Below are positions 36,738-46,197 of a DNA stretch of 64,000 nt, piece by piece. The position numbers and the translations under genes are program-made. Position 1 is the stretch's first letter; each line of letters begins with the position of its first letter. This DNA is from Granulicella sibirica (lineage in GTDB: Bacteria; Acidobacteriota; Terriglobia; Terriglobales; Acidobacteriaceae): positions 310,001-374,000 of the forward strand of contig NZ_RDSM01000002.1 in the NCBI RefSeq assembly GCF_004115155.1, written 5' to 3'. The notes beneath the pieces are model-generated. The model saw nothing but the letters and a program-made list of their open reading frames with translations, was not told the DNA's origin and ran no database searches.

Positions 36738-38719
36738 ATGCAAATTACGTTCGACCGAAAAACGGTAAATACTTGCCTACAGCAAAAGTTTGTCCTCCCG
36801 ACATACCAGAGGGATTACAAGCACCTCGAGGATCTCCTAAACGATGTCCAAGAAGCATTCCTCTCGGCGCGAAAGCCGGGCGACGGAAGACGGGACGTTC
36901 TAGGGTACGAACCTTATTTTCTCGGCACGATAATTACGACTCCAGTCGAAAAGGGTGGCAAGGCCATCGTAGATGGTCAGCAGCGGATAACGACGTTAAG
37001 CATGCTCCTGTGCTGGGCTCAACGCTTCTCGCGCAAGGCACCCGATTCCGGCATCTCATCGCTAGAACAACCGATCAGGAGGCGGGTCGCAGGTGAAAGT
37101 GAGTTCAATTTAGATATGGATGCACCTCGGAAAAAGCTCTTCGAGTTGCTCATCGACGGTCCGCTTGACATCGACGATTTAGCAGCCGACGTGGATTCAA
37201 TTCCGAACAAAGATTCTGGAACGCTGCAACTCTGGGAGCTCTTTCAAAAAATTGATGTCCTAATGGCGAACGAAATCATCGACACTGCATTACTACCGCA
37301 ATTCTTTGACTATCTAACCGAATGCGTCTACCTCTTTGAAATCGGTGTCCCGCGAGAGCAGGACGGTCATAAGGTTTTCGTGACCATGAATGATCGGGGC
37401 CTGAAGCTCAGCCCGATAGATCTGCTGAAGGGGTTTTTGCTATCTAGCATCCATAACGACGGAGACAACCGTAAGGCTCATGAGATCTGGACCAAGTCCA
37501 TGAAAAACTTAAGGATTTGGGCAGTGACGAAGACTCTAACTTCTTCAAGACATGGATTCGATCTAAATATGCCAAAACCATCCGCGGCAAGAAGAGCGGC
37601 GCTTCTCCGGGAGACTTTGAGGTAGTTGGCGATAGTTATCATAGGTGGCTTATGGATCGCAAAGAGGAAGTACCCCTCTCCAACAGTGACGATTTTTCAA
37701 ATTTAATTACGGAATCATTGCCCTACTACGTAGACTTATACGTTCAGATAAAGCTTGCGGAGCGCACCGCAACCGACGACCTGCCACACGTTTATTACAA
37801 CGGAGCGCGGGGTCTAACGCTTCAAGCCATGGTGATACTGAGTTCTGTCAGAAAAGACGATACTCAAACGGTTGCAGCGAAGAAAATTAGAGCGATTAGC
37901 TTCTACTTGGATTATCTCGCTACCGTTCGCATACTGAACGGCAAAGAGAACACATATGACAACATTCGCGACATCATTTTCGACATTGCCAAGCAAGTAC
38001 GGGACCTGCCGCTAGCCGATCTGAAATCTAAACTCCATCAGCTTATCGTCGCCGAAAAAGACCAGTTAGACTCAATCAAGCTTGCTACTTATGACAAATT
38101 AAAGCGCCAAGATCTACTTCATCTCCTGTCGCGCCTGACCGATGAACTTGAAGACTGTATGGAATTAGGAACATCAGTCGGCTTTGCCGCATACATTGAC
38201 AGAACGAAGAATGACAAAACGTTTGACGTGGAGCATCTCTTGCCGAACGCTTTTGAGAAGGTCAATGAAGAGCTCAAAGCCGCGAGCCAATCGCCCTTTG
38301 CATCCAAATCAGAATTTGAGATTGTTCGAAATTCGATAGGCGGCCTCATCCTGCTTCCACGCGGAAGAAATCGTTCTATGAAGGACATGGATTACACGGT
38401 CAAGCTGGCCCGGTATTCTAATGAGAATATTCTCGCTCAGACTCTCACTCCGTCTTTCTATCTGAACCAGCCCAACTGGACAAAGTTTTCGCAGACGAGC
38501 GGAATATTCTCTGACCATATCCCGATTGCGAACGCGGCGGCAATCGCACTCCGGAGCGAGTTCTACTTTGCTCTTGCTAAGCAAATTTGGAGTGTTGACC
38601 AGCTGGATGAATGCTTCAACTAATGGCTAGAGGAGCTTCGTCGGCAAGGCTTTGATGACTTCAAGGCCAATGCGCTCACCGAGCAAGAATTTGAGCTGAT
38701 CTCAGAGCATCAGTACTGA
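36738..38719 (+). pseudogene. GmrSD/DUF262-DUF1524 type IV restriction-like gene, frameshifted and prematurely stopped
   Basis: The N-terminal part (36738 to about 37507) encodes a DUF262 domain with QRDYKHLEDLLNDVQ and IVDGQQRITTLSMLL (the ParB-like nucleotide-hydrolysis motif). The remainder, in the -1 frame, ends in a DUF1524/HNH segment KTFDVEHLLPNAFEK. The frames join at an A5 run (37503-37507), where one added A would give a continuous protein. After the TAA at 38621 the same frame stays open for 31 more codons (WLEELRRQGFDDFK...) to a TGA at 38717, suggesting a CAA-to-TAA nonsense change. GmrSD proteins cut modified phage DNA. Base composition is lower in GC than the neighbours, pointing to acquisition. 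Probably inactive. Confidence 0.8.
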
Positions 38720-38924
38720 TAAACGCCGTTCTCTTCAGTGATCGCGCAGATTCAAGTACAACTGCAAATGCAAGGAAACAGCAGATTCCCTTCGGGAGTG
38801 ACAACCAAGAGACAACTGCAACGCAGTCGCAGGCTAGTTTCCCAAGCGCTTCACGTCGCCGTCCTTCAGCGGTTCCTTCATAAGAAGGCCGAATCTGCGA
38901 TAGTAGTTGGCGGAGACTTGACCG
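38720..38924. repeat. Intergenic stretch with one REP-like repeat copy
   Basis: A sixth copy of the dispersed unit: GCAGATTCCCTTCGGGAGTG at 38781-38800, preceded by CAACTGCAAATGCAAGG and followed at 38807 by AGAGACAACTGCAACGCAG, which matches the sequence before the first copy at 21449. No gene is seen between the GmrSD remnant and the esterase remnant. Confidence 0.7.
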
Positions 38925-39418
38925 ATGATGCGTTGCGCTTTGCTTGGAGTTTTGTCAGTTGCTTCGATAGCGTTAGGGCAGGAGAACCCTGCGGCTAAGA
39001 TTACGGCGAATCATGCGGTGACTGAGGCGGATGGGACGGTGCGGATGATGCGGGTGGTGCCTTTGCCGCAGGGGCTTAGTGCGGAGGCTAGGGCGTGGTT
39101 GAGTCGGCCTTTGGCGGTGGATGCGAATGTGCCTTCTACGATTAAGCAGAGGCGGGCGATGCTGGATGTCTCGCAGGCTCGGCATCGGGATGAGTTGCTG
39201 ACGATGTTTGCGGTGTCGGTGAAGGATGGCGTGGTGGCGGGGTGCGGGTGCGCGAGGTGATGCCGTCGGGGGTGAAGCATACGGACCGGGCGCTGATCTG
39301 CCTGCATGGGGGTGGGTTCAATGCGGATTCGGGGTCTTATTCGGAGTCGATTCCGGTGGTGGGGCTGACGGGGGTAAGGGTGGTGAGCGTGCTATACCGG
39401 ATGGCTCCGGAGCTTTGA
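38925..39418 (+). pseudogene. Alpha/beta-hydrolase (HSL-type esterase) remnant, frameshifted and truncated
   Basis: An intact start with a signal peptide (CALLGVLSVASIALGQ) leads into about 105 residues ending at a TGA. One extra G in the run at 39239-39242 would continue the frame into REVMPSGVKHTDRALICLHGGGF and RVVSVLYRMAPE, the oxyanion-hole HGGGF and YRLAPE-like motifs of the hormone-sensitive-lipase family. The sequence then stops at PEL-TGA, before the nucleophile region, and the opposite-strand glycosidase follows. It is therefore both frameshifted and missing its catalytic part. Confidence 0.75.
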
Positions 39419-39495
39419 ACGGGAGTTGGCGCGGCGACGTTGAGGGGAGGAAAGGAGCGTTGCGAGTGGACGGAACGGGGTCGATCCCCGCTCTG

Positions 39496-40488
39496 TTAGA
39501 GGAGTTTGTAGCGGTGGCTGTGGGTGGCCAGGCCGTAGGTTGGGTTGGTGAGGAAGTCCTGTCCCCAGGGGGTCAGGTTGGGGAAGGTGCCGTCGGTGCT
39601 TAGCTGGCGGTCGGAGTTTTTGTCGGGGCCCCAGGACCAGGCTAGCCAGCCTATCTCGTGATGGAAGGCGGCGGCGAGGAGGGCCTGGTAGGTGAAGCCG
39701 TTGGGGGCGGGTGGGTTGGGGTCGGTGCGGTTTTCGTCGAGGGAGAAGTAGGTGTCGTCGGTGTCGCCGTCCTGGATGTTGGACATCTCGCCGAAGAGGA
39801 TGGGGAGGCCGGCGGTGACGCATTGGTTGATGAAGCTGAGGCCGTCGTAGCCGGCCCAGTAGGCGTGGGCGCTGAGGAGGATGTTGTGCTGGGGGTCGGC
39901 GGCGATGAGCTGGGCGCCGACGGTGAGGAAGATGTCGAGTGAGGAGCCGCAGTCGGTGGCGTCGATCATGAGGGGGACGTTGAGGCCGGCGGCGCGGATG
40001 CTGGTGATGGCGGTGGTGTAGTCGGCGAGCCAGGTGTCGAGGACGGTGGGGTCGTCGCCGGTCCAGTGGTAGAAGCCGACCTCGTTGGCGATGTTGATGA
40101 TGAGATAGCGGGCGTGCTTTTGCAGGACGGCTACGACGTCGGGGTTGGTCCACCAGGCGACGAGGAGGGGGTTGAGCTGGGAGGTGTCGGCCGCGCAGGT
40201 GAGGTCGGCGAGCATGAGGATGGGGACCATCTCGGCGGCGGCGCAGCGGTGGAGGAAGGTGTCGAGGTCGGCGAGGGAGTAGGGCGGACGGGCGGCCTGG
40301 CCGTAGTCGACGTACCACTGGATACGGACGGCGTTGGCGTTGGATTGGGCGACGGCGTCGAGGTAGTCGGAGCCGGGGAAGTTCCAGTCGTCGAGGAGGG
40401 GGAGATCGATGCCGCGAAGGATGAGCTTGGTGCCGAAGCGGGTGTGCAGGAAACGGCCGGAGACGTAGAGGTTTGGATGGGTGGGCAT
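39496..40488 (-). CDS. Glycoside hydrolase, GH5-like (cellulase/mannanase superfamily)
   Basis: 330 residues with a TIM-barrel glycosidase pattern. LILRGIDLPLLDDWNFPGS begins the barrel, AVRIQWYVDYG holds the conserved Arg, LIINIANEVGFYHW has the acid/base Glu, and LPILFGEMSN the nucleophile Glu; WLAWSWGPD closes the barrel. No signal peptide is seen, unusual for a polymer-degrading member. The ATG lies close to the converging end of a second glycosidase gene in the same direction. The substrate (beta-mannan, beta-glucan) is undetermined. Confidence 0.78.
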   Translation of the reverse strand: MPTHPNLYVSGRFLHTRFGTKLILRGIDLPLLDDWNFPGSDYLDAVAQSNANAVRIQWYVDYGQAARPPYSLADLDTFLHRCAAAEMVPILMLADLTCAADTSQLNPLLVAWWTNPDVVAVLQKHARYLIINIANEVGFYHWTGDDPTVLDTWLADYTTAITSIRAAGLNVPLMIDATDCGSSLDIFLTVGAQLIAADPQHNILLSAHAYWAGYDGLSFINQCVTAGLPILFGEMSNIQDGDTDDTYFSLDENRTDPNPPAPNGFTYQALLAAAFHHEIGWLAWSWGPDKNSDRQLSTDGTFPNLTPWGQDFLTNPTYGLATHSHRYKLL

Positions 40489-40606
40489 GGTTGGTCCTGA
40501 TTACTCCGTGGTCATCGTGGGGTCGCCACCATGAGCTAACGCATGGGTGGGCTTACTGGATGGTGATATTTTTCGGGATTTCGTTACGGGTGCCGATAGC
40601 AGCGGC

Positions 40607-42556
40607 TCAGCTTGCGGGGATCCAGTGGGCCTCTTCTTGTGGGGATAGGTCGATGGCTGTCGTTGGCTTGCCGTTTCGTTTGTAGTGCGTGGTTGCTTTG
40701 CCGAGGGCGGATAGATCGACCTTGAAGCGGCGATGTTTGGTGGAGAGGTTTTTGATGGTGAAGCCGGTTGCGTCGTAGGTGTAGCGGAGGGCGTACTCGG
40801 GAGTGTTGAATTCGATGCTGCCGTAGGTGGTGAGGTGGGGGGCGATGGAGACGTCGGCGTCGGCGGGGATGGTGAGGCCCAGGTACTTTGCGATGAGGAC
40901 GGCGGAGTAGACGTTGGGGTACTCGTAGTACTGCTCGGCGCCGTGGGCGTTCTTGCCGTCGATGTAGTAGACGTAGTCCATATCGTAGCGTTCGCCCATG
41001 AAGTAGTTATCCCTGGCGGCTTCGGCGGCTACGGTTTTTAGCTGGGTAAGGAGTAAGTCGTTCTGGTTGAGGGACTGGCGGTAAGCGGCATCCCAATACC
41101 AGTAGCGGCCGGCGGCGCTGAGGTCGTAGGGGCCGCCGTCGCCTATCTCGGAGTGATCGTAGGCGGCTATGTTGGCGGAGAGGAAGCTGGGGAAGCGTTC
41201 GAACTGGGTGGCGTTTTGTTCGATGAGTTTGTTGATGGCTGCGGTTTGGGCTTGGGTCGCGTAGCCGAAGGCGACAGGCAGGACGTTGGGGAGGAGCTGG
41301 GTGTGGTCGTGGACCTTGCTGTTGCGGTCGACCCAGTCGATGAAGCGCTGGTTCTTTTCGTCCCAGTAACCCATGGGTAGGGGCTCGATGAGGACTTTGG
41401 CTATCTTCCTGGAGATATCGGTGTAGTTAGCCGACTGAGCTGTTCGACCTAAGACAGTTTCCATGCGGGATAGTAAGTCGAAGGTGTAGGCGGCAAAGGC
41501 CTGGGCTTCGGTTTCGCGGCCGTCTTTCATGACCTGATCTTCGTAGTAGACGTCGGACCAGACGCGGCCGTACTGGTCGATGCTGGCCTGGGTCCAGGCG
41601 GCGGCTTTCTCTAGGTTGGCGATGTTGGCGCGGAGCCAGGCGATGTCTTTGCGGGACTCGTAGTAGTGCCAGGATTCTTCAAGGACTTCGATGTTCCCGG
41701 TGAGGGGGAACATGGCGGCGTTCACGTGGTTGTCCATGCTGTTGCGTCGGATGTGGTATTCGCGGCGGCCGTCGGGCTGGACGGAGGTGGGAGCGCGGGA
41801 GAGGTGTTCGGGGTCGTCGTTCATGAGCTTGAACTGGAGCTCGATCATGCGGCGGACGATGTCGAGGTCAGCCTCGGAGCCGACGGCGAGGCGGCCCTTG
41901 ATCTGGAACTCGTGGTCGACGGCGGGATAGGAGCCGGCGTAGGAGCTTATCTTGAGGGTGCTGAGGACGTAGCCGCTGCTGTAGGGGAAGTGGGCGGCCA
42001 TGGTCTTCTCGACGACGGACGGGAGCATGGTGCCCCAGTAGAAGCCGGCGAGGGCGTCTTCGAGTTCGGGGCCGGAGTCGATCTTGAAGGAGAAGCGGTT
42101 GCCGAAGGGGTCGCTGTGGGGTCGGGCTTCGGCTTTGTGGATGGTGATGGTGTCGGTGTTGAGGAGGACCTTGAGGCCGGTGCCGGTTTTGGTGGCGCTG
42201 GCGGTGCCGCTTGGGAGGTCGAGGTTCCAGGATCGGACGTTGGAATCGGACTTAGCGTCCAGGGGGAGAATCCAGAGGGAGTGGTTGGCTTCTATGTTCG
42301 CGCCGGGAGCGCTGATGGGGAGGATCCACCACTGATTGTCTTCGCGGGTGACGCCTACTCCCTGGCAGGTGGTGAAGAGTAGTTCGACTGGGGCGGCGTG
42401 GTCTTTGCGGGTGAGGCGAAGGTGGTCGCCTGAGGAGGTTAGGGTGCCGTTCTGGATCGATTGGAGGATGCCCCCGGTTGTGGTTGCCTTGTCGGCTTGG
42501 GAATGGAGGAAGGTGGGGAGTGCGAGGAAGAGGAGTGCGGCTATGAGCTTTTTCAT
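40607..42556 (-). CDS. Secreted six-hairpin glycosidase (GH63/trehalase-like fold)
   Basis: About 649 residues from ATG 42556, giving the signal peptide MKKLIAALLFLALPTFLHS; the upstream ATG at 42652 only adds a non-signal tail. An N-terminal beta-sandwich (to ~270) is followed by an (alpha/alpha)6 region with YHIRRNSMDNHVNAAMFP, YWDEKNQRFIDWVDR and a late YYWDAAYRQSLN-type Trp-rich helix. The architecture resembles GH63, GH37 and related exo-glycosidases, but the exact family is not certain. It probably acts in the periplasm and is paired with the GH5-like gene downstream in the same direction. Confidence 0.65.
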   Translation of the reverse strand: MKKLIAALLFLALPTFLHSQADKATTTGGILQSIQNGTLTSSGDHLRLTRKDHAAPVELLFTTCQGVGVTREDNQWWILPISAPGANIEANHSLWILPLDAKSDSNVRSWNLDLPSGTASATKTGTGLKVLLNTDTITIHKAEARPHSDPFGNRFSFKIDSGPELEDALAGFYWGTMLPSVVEKTMAAHFPYSSGYVLSTLKISSYAGSYPAVDHEFQIKGRLAVGSEADLDIVRRMIELQFKLMNDDPEHLSRAPTSVQPDGRREYHIRRNSMDNHVNAAMFPLTGNIEVLEESWHYYESRKDIAWLRANIANLEKAAAWTQASIDQYGRVWSDVYYEDQVMKDGRETEAQAFAAYTFDLLSRMETVLGRTAQSANYTDISRKIAKVLIEPLPMGYWDEKNQRFIDWVDRNSKVHDHTQLLPNVLPVAFGYATQAQTAAINKLIEQNATQFERFPSFLSANIAAYDHSEIGDGGPYDLSAAGRYWYWDAAYRQSLNQNDLLLTQLKTVAAEAARDNYFMGERYDMDYVYYIDGKNAHGAEQYYEYPNVYSAVLIAKYLGLTIPADADVSIAPHLTTYGSIEFNTPEYALRYTYDATGFTIKNLSTKHRRFKVDLSALGKATTHYKRNGKPTTAIDLSPQEEAHWIPAS

Positions 42557-42681
42557 CTGGTCGAGATCATTCTTGTGGATGTGGATCGATGTTGCAAGTT
42601 GCTGCAATTGGAGGGTGCGGGCTGCTTCTTCCAAGGTGGGGCTTCGCATCACAGGAACCAGGGCAGAGGGAACGTCGGGCT

Positions 42682-43737
42682 ATGGAGTCAGTTGAGGTTG
42701 TTGTCGATCCGGTTCAGTCGGCGAGGGATGCGGGGCTGCGGTATGTGTACGACAGCCGACCGGGGATCGGGAGGAAGAAGGCGGCGAAGGGGTTTCGCTA
42801 TGTTGGGACCGGCGGGATGCCGGTAAGGGATAAGGAGACGCTGGGGCGGATCAAATCGCTTGCGATTCCTCCGGCGTGGGAGGATGTGTGGATCTGCTCG
42901 TCGGCGAACGGGCATCTGCAGGCCACGGGGAGGGATGCCAAGGGGCGAAAGCAGAGCCGGTATCATCCGCGGTGGCGAGAGGTTCGGGATGAAGCGAAGT
43001 ACGAGAGGATGATGGCGTTCGGGAAGGCGCTTCCGGCGATTCGGGCGCGGGTGGACCATGATTTGAAGCTGCCGGGATTGCCGCGTTTGAAGGTGCTGGC
43101 TACGATCGTGCGGCTGCTGGAGACTACGTTTATCCGGGTGGGGAACGAGGAGTATGCGCGGGAGAACAAGTCTTACGGGTTGACTACGATGCGGAACAAG
43201 CATGTGAATGTCGATGGATCGACGGTGACGTTTGCTTTCTCGGGCAAGAGCGGGGTGAAGCATTCTATCGACGTGAATGACCGGCGGCTGGCGAAGATCG
43301 TGAAGAGGTGCCTAGATGTTCCGGGGTATGAGCTGTTTCAGTATGTCGACCACGATGGGATGAGGCACTCGCTCGATTCGGGGGATGTGAATGAGTATCT
43401 ACGGGAGATATCGGGGGAGCACTTTACGGCGAAGGATTTTCGGACCTGGGCAGGGACGGTGTTGGCTTGCATGATGCTGCGGGAGTTCGAGGCGTTTGAG
43501 ACGGAGAGGCAGGCCAAGACGAACGTGGTGCGGGCGATTGAGTCGGTCGCGGAGAAGCTGGGGAATACGCCTTCGGTTTGCCGGAAGTGCTATGTGCATC
43601 CGGCGGTGCTGGAGTGCTATTTGAGTGGGTCGATGCGGGAGACGGTGAAGCAGAGGGTGGAACAGGAGATAGAGAAGCATGAGCTAAGGCAGGAAGAAGT
43701 GGCGGTGATGGGGTTGTTGCAGGAGCGGCTGGGTTAG
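42682..43737 (+). CDS. DNA topoisomerase IB (poxvirus-like)
   Basis: 351 residues from ATG 42682. It relaxes supercoils through a 3'-phosphotyrosine intermediate. An N-terminal domain (GIPPAWEDVWIC-type motif, here LAIPPAWEDVWICSS) is followed by a catalytic core with FIRVGNEEYARENKSYGLTT (catalytic Arg), NKHV, VKHSIDV, FTAKDFRTWAGT (Arg/His region) and the active-site Tyr in HPAVLECYLSG. CRKCYVHP is typical of bacterial members. Its 3' end overlaps the convergent anti-sigma gene by four bases. A decayed partial second copy lies at 46986-47218. Confidence 0.93.
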   Translation: MESVEVVVDPVQSARDAGLRYVYDSRPGIGRKKAAKGFRYVGTGGMPVRDKETLGRIKSLAIPPAWEDVWICSSANGHLQATGRDAKGRKQSRYHPRWREVRDEAKYERMMAFGKALPAIRARVDHDLKLPGLPRLKVLATIVRLLETTFIRVGNEEYARENKSYGLTTMRNKHVNVDGSTVTFAFSGKSGVKHSIDVNDRRLAKIVKRCLDVPGYELFQYVDHDGMRHSLDSGDVNEYLREISGEHFTAKDFRTWAGTVLACMMLREFEAFETERQAKTNVVRAIESVAEKLGNTPSVCRKCYVHPAVLECYLSGSMRETVKQRVEQEIEKHELRQEEVAVMGLLQERLG

Positions 43738-44504
43738 TTGGGAGTCTGGGCGTTGCGAATGGAGGCGGTGAGGGATTCGAGGCGAGGGGCGTCGACGTCG
43801 CTGATGGCGGTGAACTCGAGGTCGGCGGAGGTGAAGGAGCGGAGATGGAAGCCTGAGCGCTCTTCGGCGGCTTGCATGGGATGGCTGGCGGTTTCTTTCT
43901 CCTGAACGAAGACGGAGACGTGATGCTTGCCGATGCTGTAGAGAAGTTGGGCGACGGGACGGTGCTCGAGGTAGGTGAGGTTGGCTCCGTCGAGTGTGGC
44001 GCCCTCGGGGAGGATCTCGGGCAGGTTGAAGGTGAAGGGGATCTTTCCCTGGAACCATGGCTTGACGGTGTGACGATCTGTGGAGATGACCTGCGGAGGA
44101 GCGGTGGAGGCGAGGGCGTTGATGTGTTGATCGCAGACTTCGGAGAGGAGTGCGTTGCTTTGGGTGCGCTGCGTCGTCCTGTACTGGAAGGAGCCGACGA
44201 GTACGGAGACGAGCAAGACGGCGGCGGCTGTGGCCCAGGCGAACCAGGCGGAGGTGCTCGATGGGGAAGTGCGGAGGTGTGGGCGCTCGGTGGGGGTGCT
44301 GAGGAGGCGTTCGCTGAGACCTGTAGGCGTGGGGTAGCGTTGGCCTGCTCTTGCGGTCGCTGATTTAAGAAGCATTTGTGTGAGGGCGGCGCTGGTGCAG
44401 GTGGGGCATTCCGCAAGATGCTTATGGACTTCGATTGCCTGATCGGGTGTGAGGGCGGAGTCGGTCAGGGAGTTGAGTTCGGTTTCGGTGAGGTGTCTGC
44501 TCAT
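43734..44504 (-). CDS. Zinc-finger anti-sigma factor (membrane-anchored)
   Basis: 256 residues. The N-terminal anti-sigma zinc finger has HKHLAECPTC (HxxxCxxC). One membrane helix, WFAWATAAAVLLVSVLVGS, lies near residue 90, followed by a ~150-residue outer domain with VSVFVQEKE. It should hold the adjacent ECF sigma factor inactive until an envelope signal arrives. It overlaps the sigma gene by four bases (ATGA). The sensed signal is unknown. Confidence 0.88.
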   Translation of the reverse strand: MSRHLTETELNSLTDSALTPDQAIEVHKHLAECPTCTSAALTQMLLKSATARAGQRYPTPTGLSERLLSTPTERPHLRTSPSSTSAWFAWATAAAVLLVSVLVGSFQYRTTQRTQSNALLSEVCDQHINALASTAPPQVISTDRHTVKPWFQGKIPFTFNLPEILPEGATLDGANLTYLEHRPVAQLLYSIGKHHVSVFVQEKETASHPMQAAEERSGFHLRSFTSADLEFTAISDVDAPRLESLTASIRNAQTPN

Positions 44505-45088
44505 GCTCTTGCCCCCTTTGCTGCGGATGTGGCTTGCAGGGTGGTTCTGAGGGCAAGTCTCGCTCGCGACAGCCGCGACATCACGGTTCCGATCGGGATC
44601 TCCAACACGGTTGCTATCTCCTTGTACTTCATCTCTTCCACATCGCAGAGCAGGATGACTTCGAGCAGAGGCGGAGGCAGAGCTTCCATGGCGGCTTCGA
44701 CAGCGGCTCGGTCGCTGAGACGGAGGAGAAGGATTTCGGGGGTTTCGCGATCGATCGCGGCTTCGGGGTAGAGCCCTTGCGCTTCGCTGAGTTCGTCTTC
44801 GAGGGCGACGGTGCGGCGGGCGGCGAGGCCGGTGCGCGAGGTGAGGTAGGTATTGCGCAGGATGCGAAAGATCCAGGCTTTGAAGTTGGTTCCGGACTCG
44901 AATCCAGAGAAGCCGCGAAGGGCCTTGAGATAGCTCTCCTGTACGAGGTCTTCGGCGTCGGACGGATTGCGGGCGAGCCAGGAGGCGTGGTTGTAGAGGG
45001 CGGGAAGCAGGGGAGTCACGAGGTCCTCAAAGCCTGAGGGCCTGGGCTTGTTGACAGTGGCTTCGCGTCTCCATGGCAGAAGGGTCAT
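44501..45088 (-). CDS. ECF (sigma-70 family) RNA polymerase sigma factor
   Basis: 195 residues with region 2 (DAEDLVQESYLKALRGF, FKAWIFRILRNTYL) and region 4 (YKEIATVLEIPIGTVMSRLSR) and no region 1 or 3, as in ECF sigma factors. It is co-expressed with the zinc-finger anti-sigma downstream. The unit is divergent from the phosphoesterase/cytochrome pair; the shared region holds an inverted repeat (45142-45170). Confidence 0.92.
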   Translation of the reverse strand: MTLLPWRREATVNKPRPSGFEDLVTPLLPALYNHASWLARNPSDAEDLVQESYLKALRGFSGFESGTNFKAWIFRILRNTYLTSRTGLAARRTVALEDELSEAQGLYPEAAIDRETPEILLLRLSDRAAVEAAMEALPPPLLEVILLCDVEEMKYKEIATVLEIPIGTVMSRLSRARLALRTTLQATSAAKGARA

Positions 45089-45141
45089 GAGCTGCGGGTC
45101 TTCTTCCTCCGGTTCATGGATAAGAACGAGATTGTGGCGAT

Positions 45142-45170
45142 TTTATTCCGTGGATTTATTTCGGAATAAA
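45142..45170. promoter_or_regulatory. Inverted repeat in the divergent sigma/phosphoesterase region
   Basis: TTTATTCCG (45142-45150) and CGGAATAAA (45162-45170) are perfect inverted arms of nine bases around an 11-base spacer. A second, overlapping palindrome ATTTATT-TCGG-AATAAAT shares the right arm. The repeat lies 41-69 bases before the phosphoesterase start, whose own site is GGAGG at 45196-45200. It could be an operator or a mutually exclusive pair of hairpins. Confidence 0.45.
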
Positions 45171-45210
45171 TTGCGGTGCGCGTGGTTCTGGTCTGCGGAG
45201 GATTTATCCG

Positions 45211-46197
45211 ATGAAGAAACACGGTACACCCGCAGACATGGCGACTCAACCGGACGAGACGATGGCGCAGGATGGCATCGATCGTCGTAACTTTCTTTCG
45301 TGCATGGCATGGGCGGGCACGGGGCTGATCTGGACGATGGCCGGTGGCGTTCCGGCTTCGAAGATGTTCGCCGCGACGGGCGGCGGGCAGGCGGCACATG
45401 GGGCTTCGGGATTCAGTTTCGTGCAGATCAGCGATAGCCATATCGGGTTCAAGAAGGCGGCGAACCAGGATGTCGTGGGAACGCTGAAGGTCGCGATCGA
45501 TAAGATCAATGCGCTTCCGATGACTCCTGACCTGTTGCTGCATACGGGAGATATTACGCACTCATCGAAGGCGGCGGAGTTCGATGCGGCGCAGCAGTTG
45601 GTCGGGAGTGCGAAGGCGGGGCAGACGTTCTATGTTCCGGGCGAGCATGACACGGCGACGGATGACGGTGTGATGTATCGGGAGCGCTTTGGCAAAGGGA
45701 CGCAGGGCAGCGGGTGGTACAGCTTCGACCATAAGGGCGTGCATTTTGTGGGGTTGAATAACTGCCTGCAGATCGATGCGCTGGGGAGACTGGGGCCGGA
45801 GCAGCTTGCGTGGTTGAAGAAGGACCTGGCGGGTTTGCCGGCTTCGACTCCGATCGTGGTGTTTGCGCATATCCCGCTGTGGATGGTGTATCCGGATTGG
45901 GGATGGGGGACGCAGGACGGGGCGGAGGCTCTCTCATATCTGAAGCGGTTCGGGTCAGTGACGGTGCTGAATGGACATATCCACCAGGTGGTGCAGAAGG
46001 TGGAGGGCAATGTGGCGTTCCATACGGCGACGTCGACTGCGTTTCCTCAGCCTGAGCCGGGGAAGGCCGCGGGGCCGGGTCCGATGGTGGTGCCTGCGGG
46101 CAAGCTGCGGAGCGTGCTTGGGATAACCGAGGTGCAGTACATCGCGAGGCATAGTCATTTGGCGATTGTGGATAGTTCGCTTGCGGAGAAGGCATAG
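45211..46197 (+). CDS. Tat-exported metallophosphoesterase
   Basis: 328 residues. A twin-arginine signal, DRRNFLSCMAWAGTG, lies near residue 25. The calcineurin-like motifs are FVQISDSHIG (D, H), LLHTGDITHSS (D), VPGEHDTA (normally GNHD), VVFAHIPLW (H) and VLNGHIHQVV (H). The GNHD Asn is replaced by Glu, as in a sub-group of these enzymes. The product acts outside the cytoplasm on an unknown phosphoester. A GGAGG precedes the ATG. The stop abuts the cytochrome gene, with a one-base overlap. Confidence 0.88.
   Translation: MKKHGTPADMATQPDETMAQDGIDRRNFLSCMAWAGTGLIWTMAGGVPASKMFAATGGGQAAHGASGFSFVQISDSHIGFKKAANQDVVGTLKVAIDKINALPMTPDLLLHTGDITHSSKAAEFDAAQQLVGSAKAGQTFYVPGEHDTATDDGVMYRERFGKGTQGSGWYSFDHKGVHFVGLNNCLQIDALGRLGPEQLAWLKKDLAGLPASTPIVVFAHIPLWMVYPDWGWGTQDGAEALSYLKRFGSVTVLNGHIHQVVQKVEGNVAFHTATSTAFPQPEPGKAAGPGPMVVPAGKLRSVLGITEVQYIARHSHLAIVDSSLAEKA

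Noticed and set aside
37497..37515. Programmed -1 frameshift in the GmrSD gene
   Set aside because: The heptamer G-AAA-AAC does not fit X-XXY-YYZ, and a second lesion (TAA at 38621) argues for decay.
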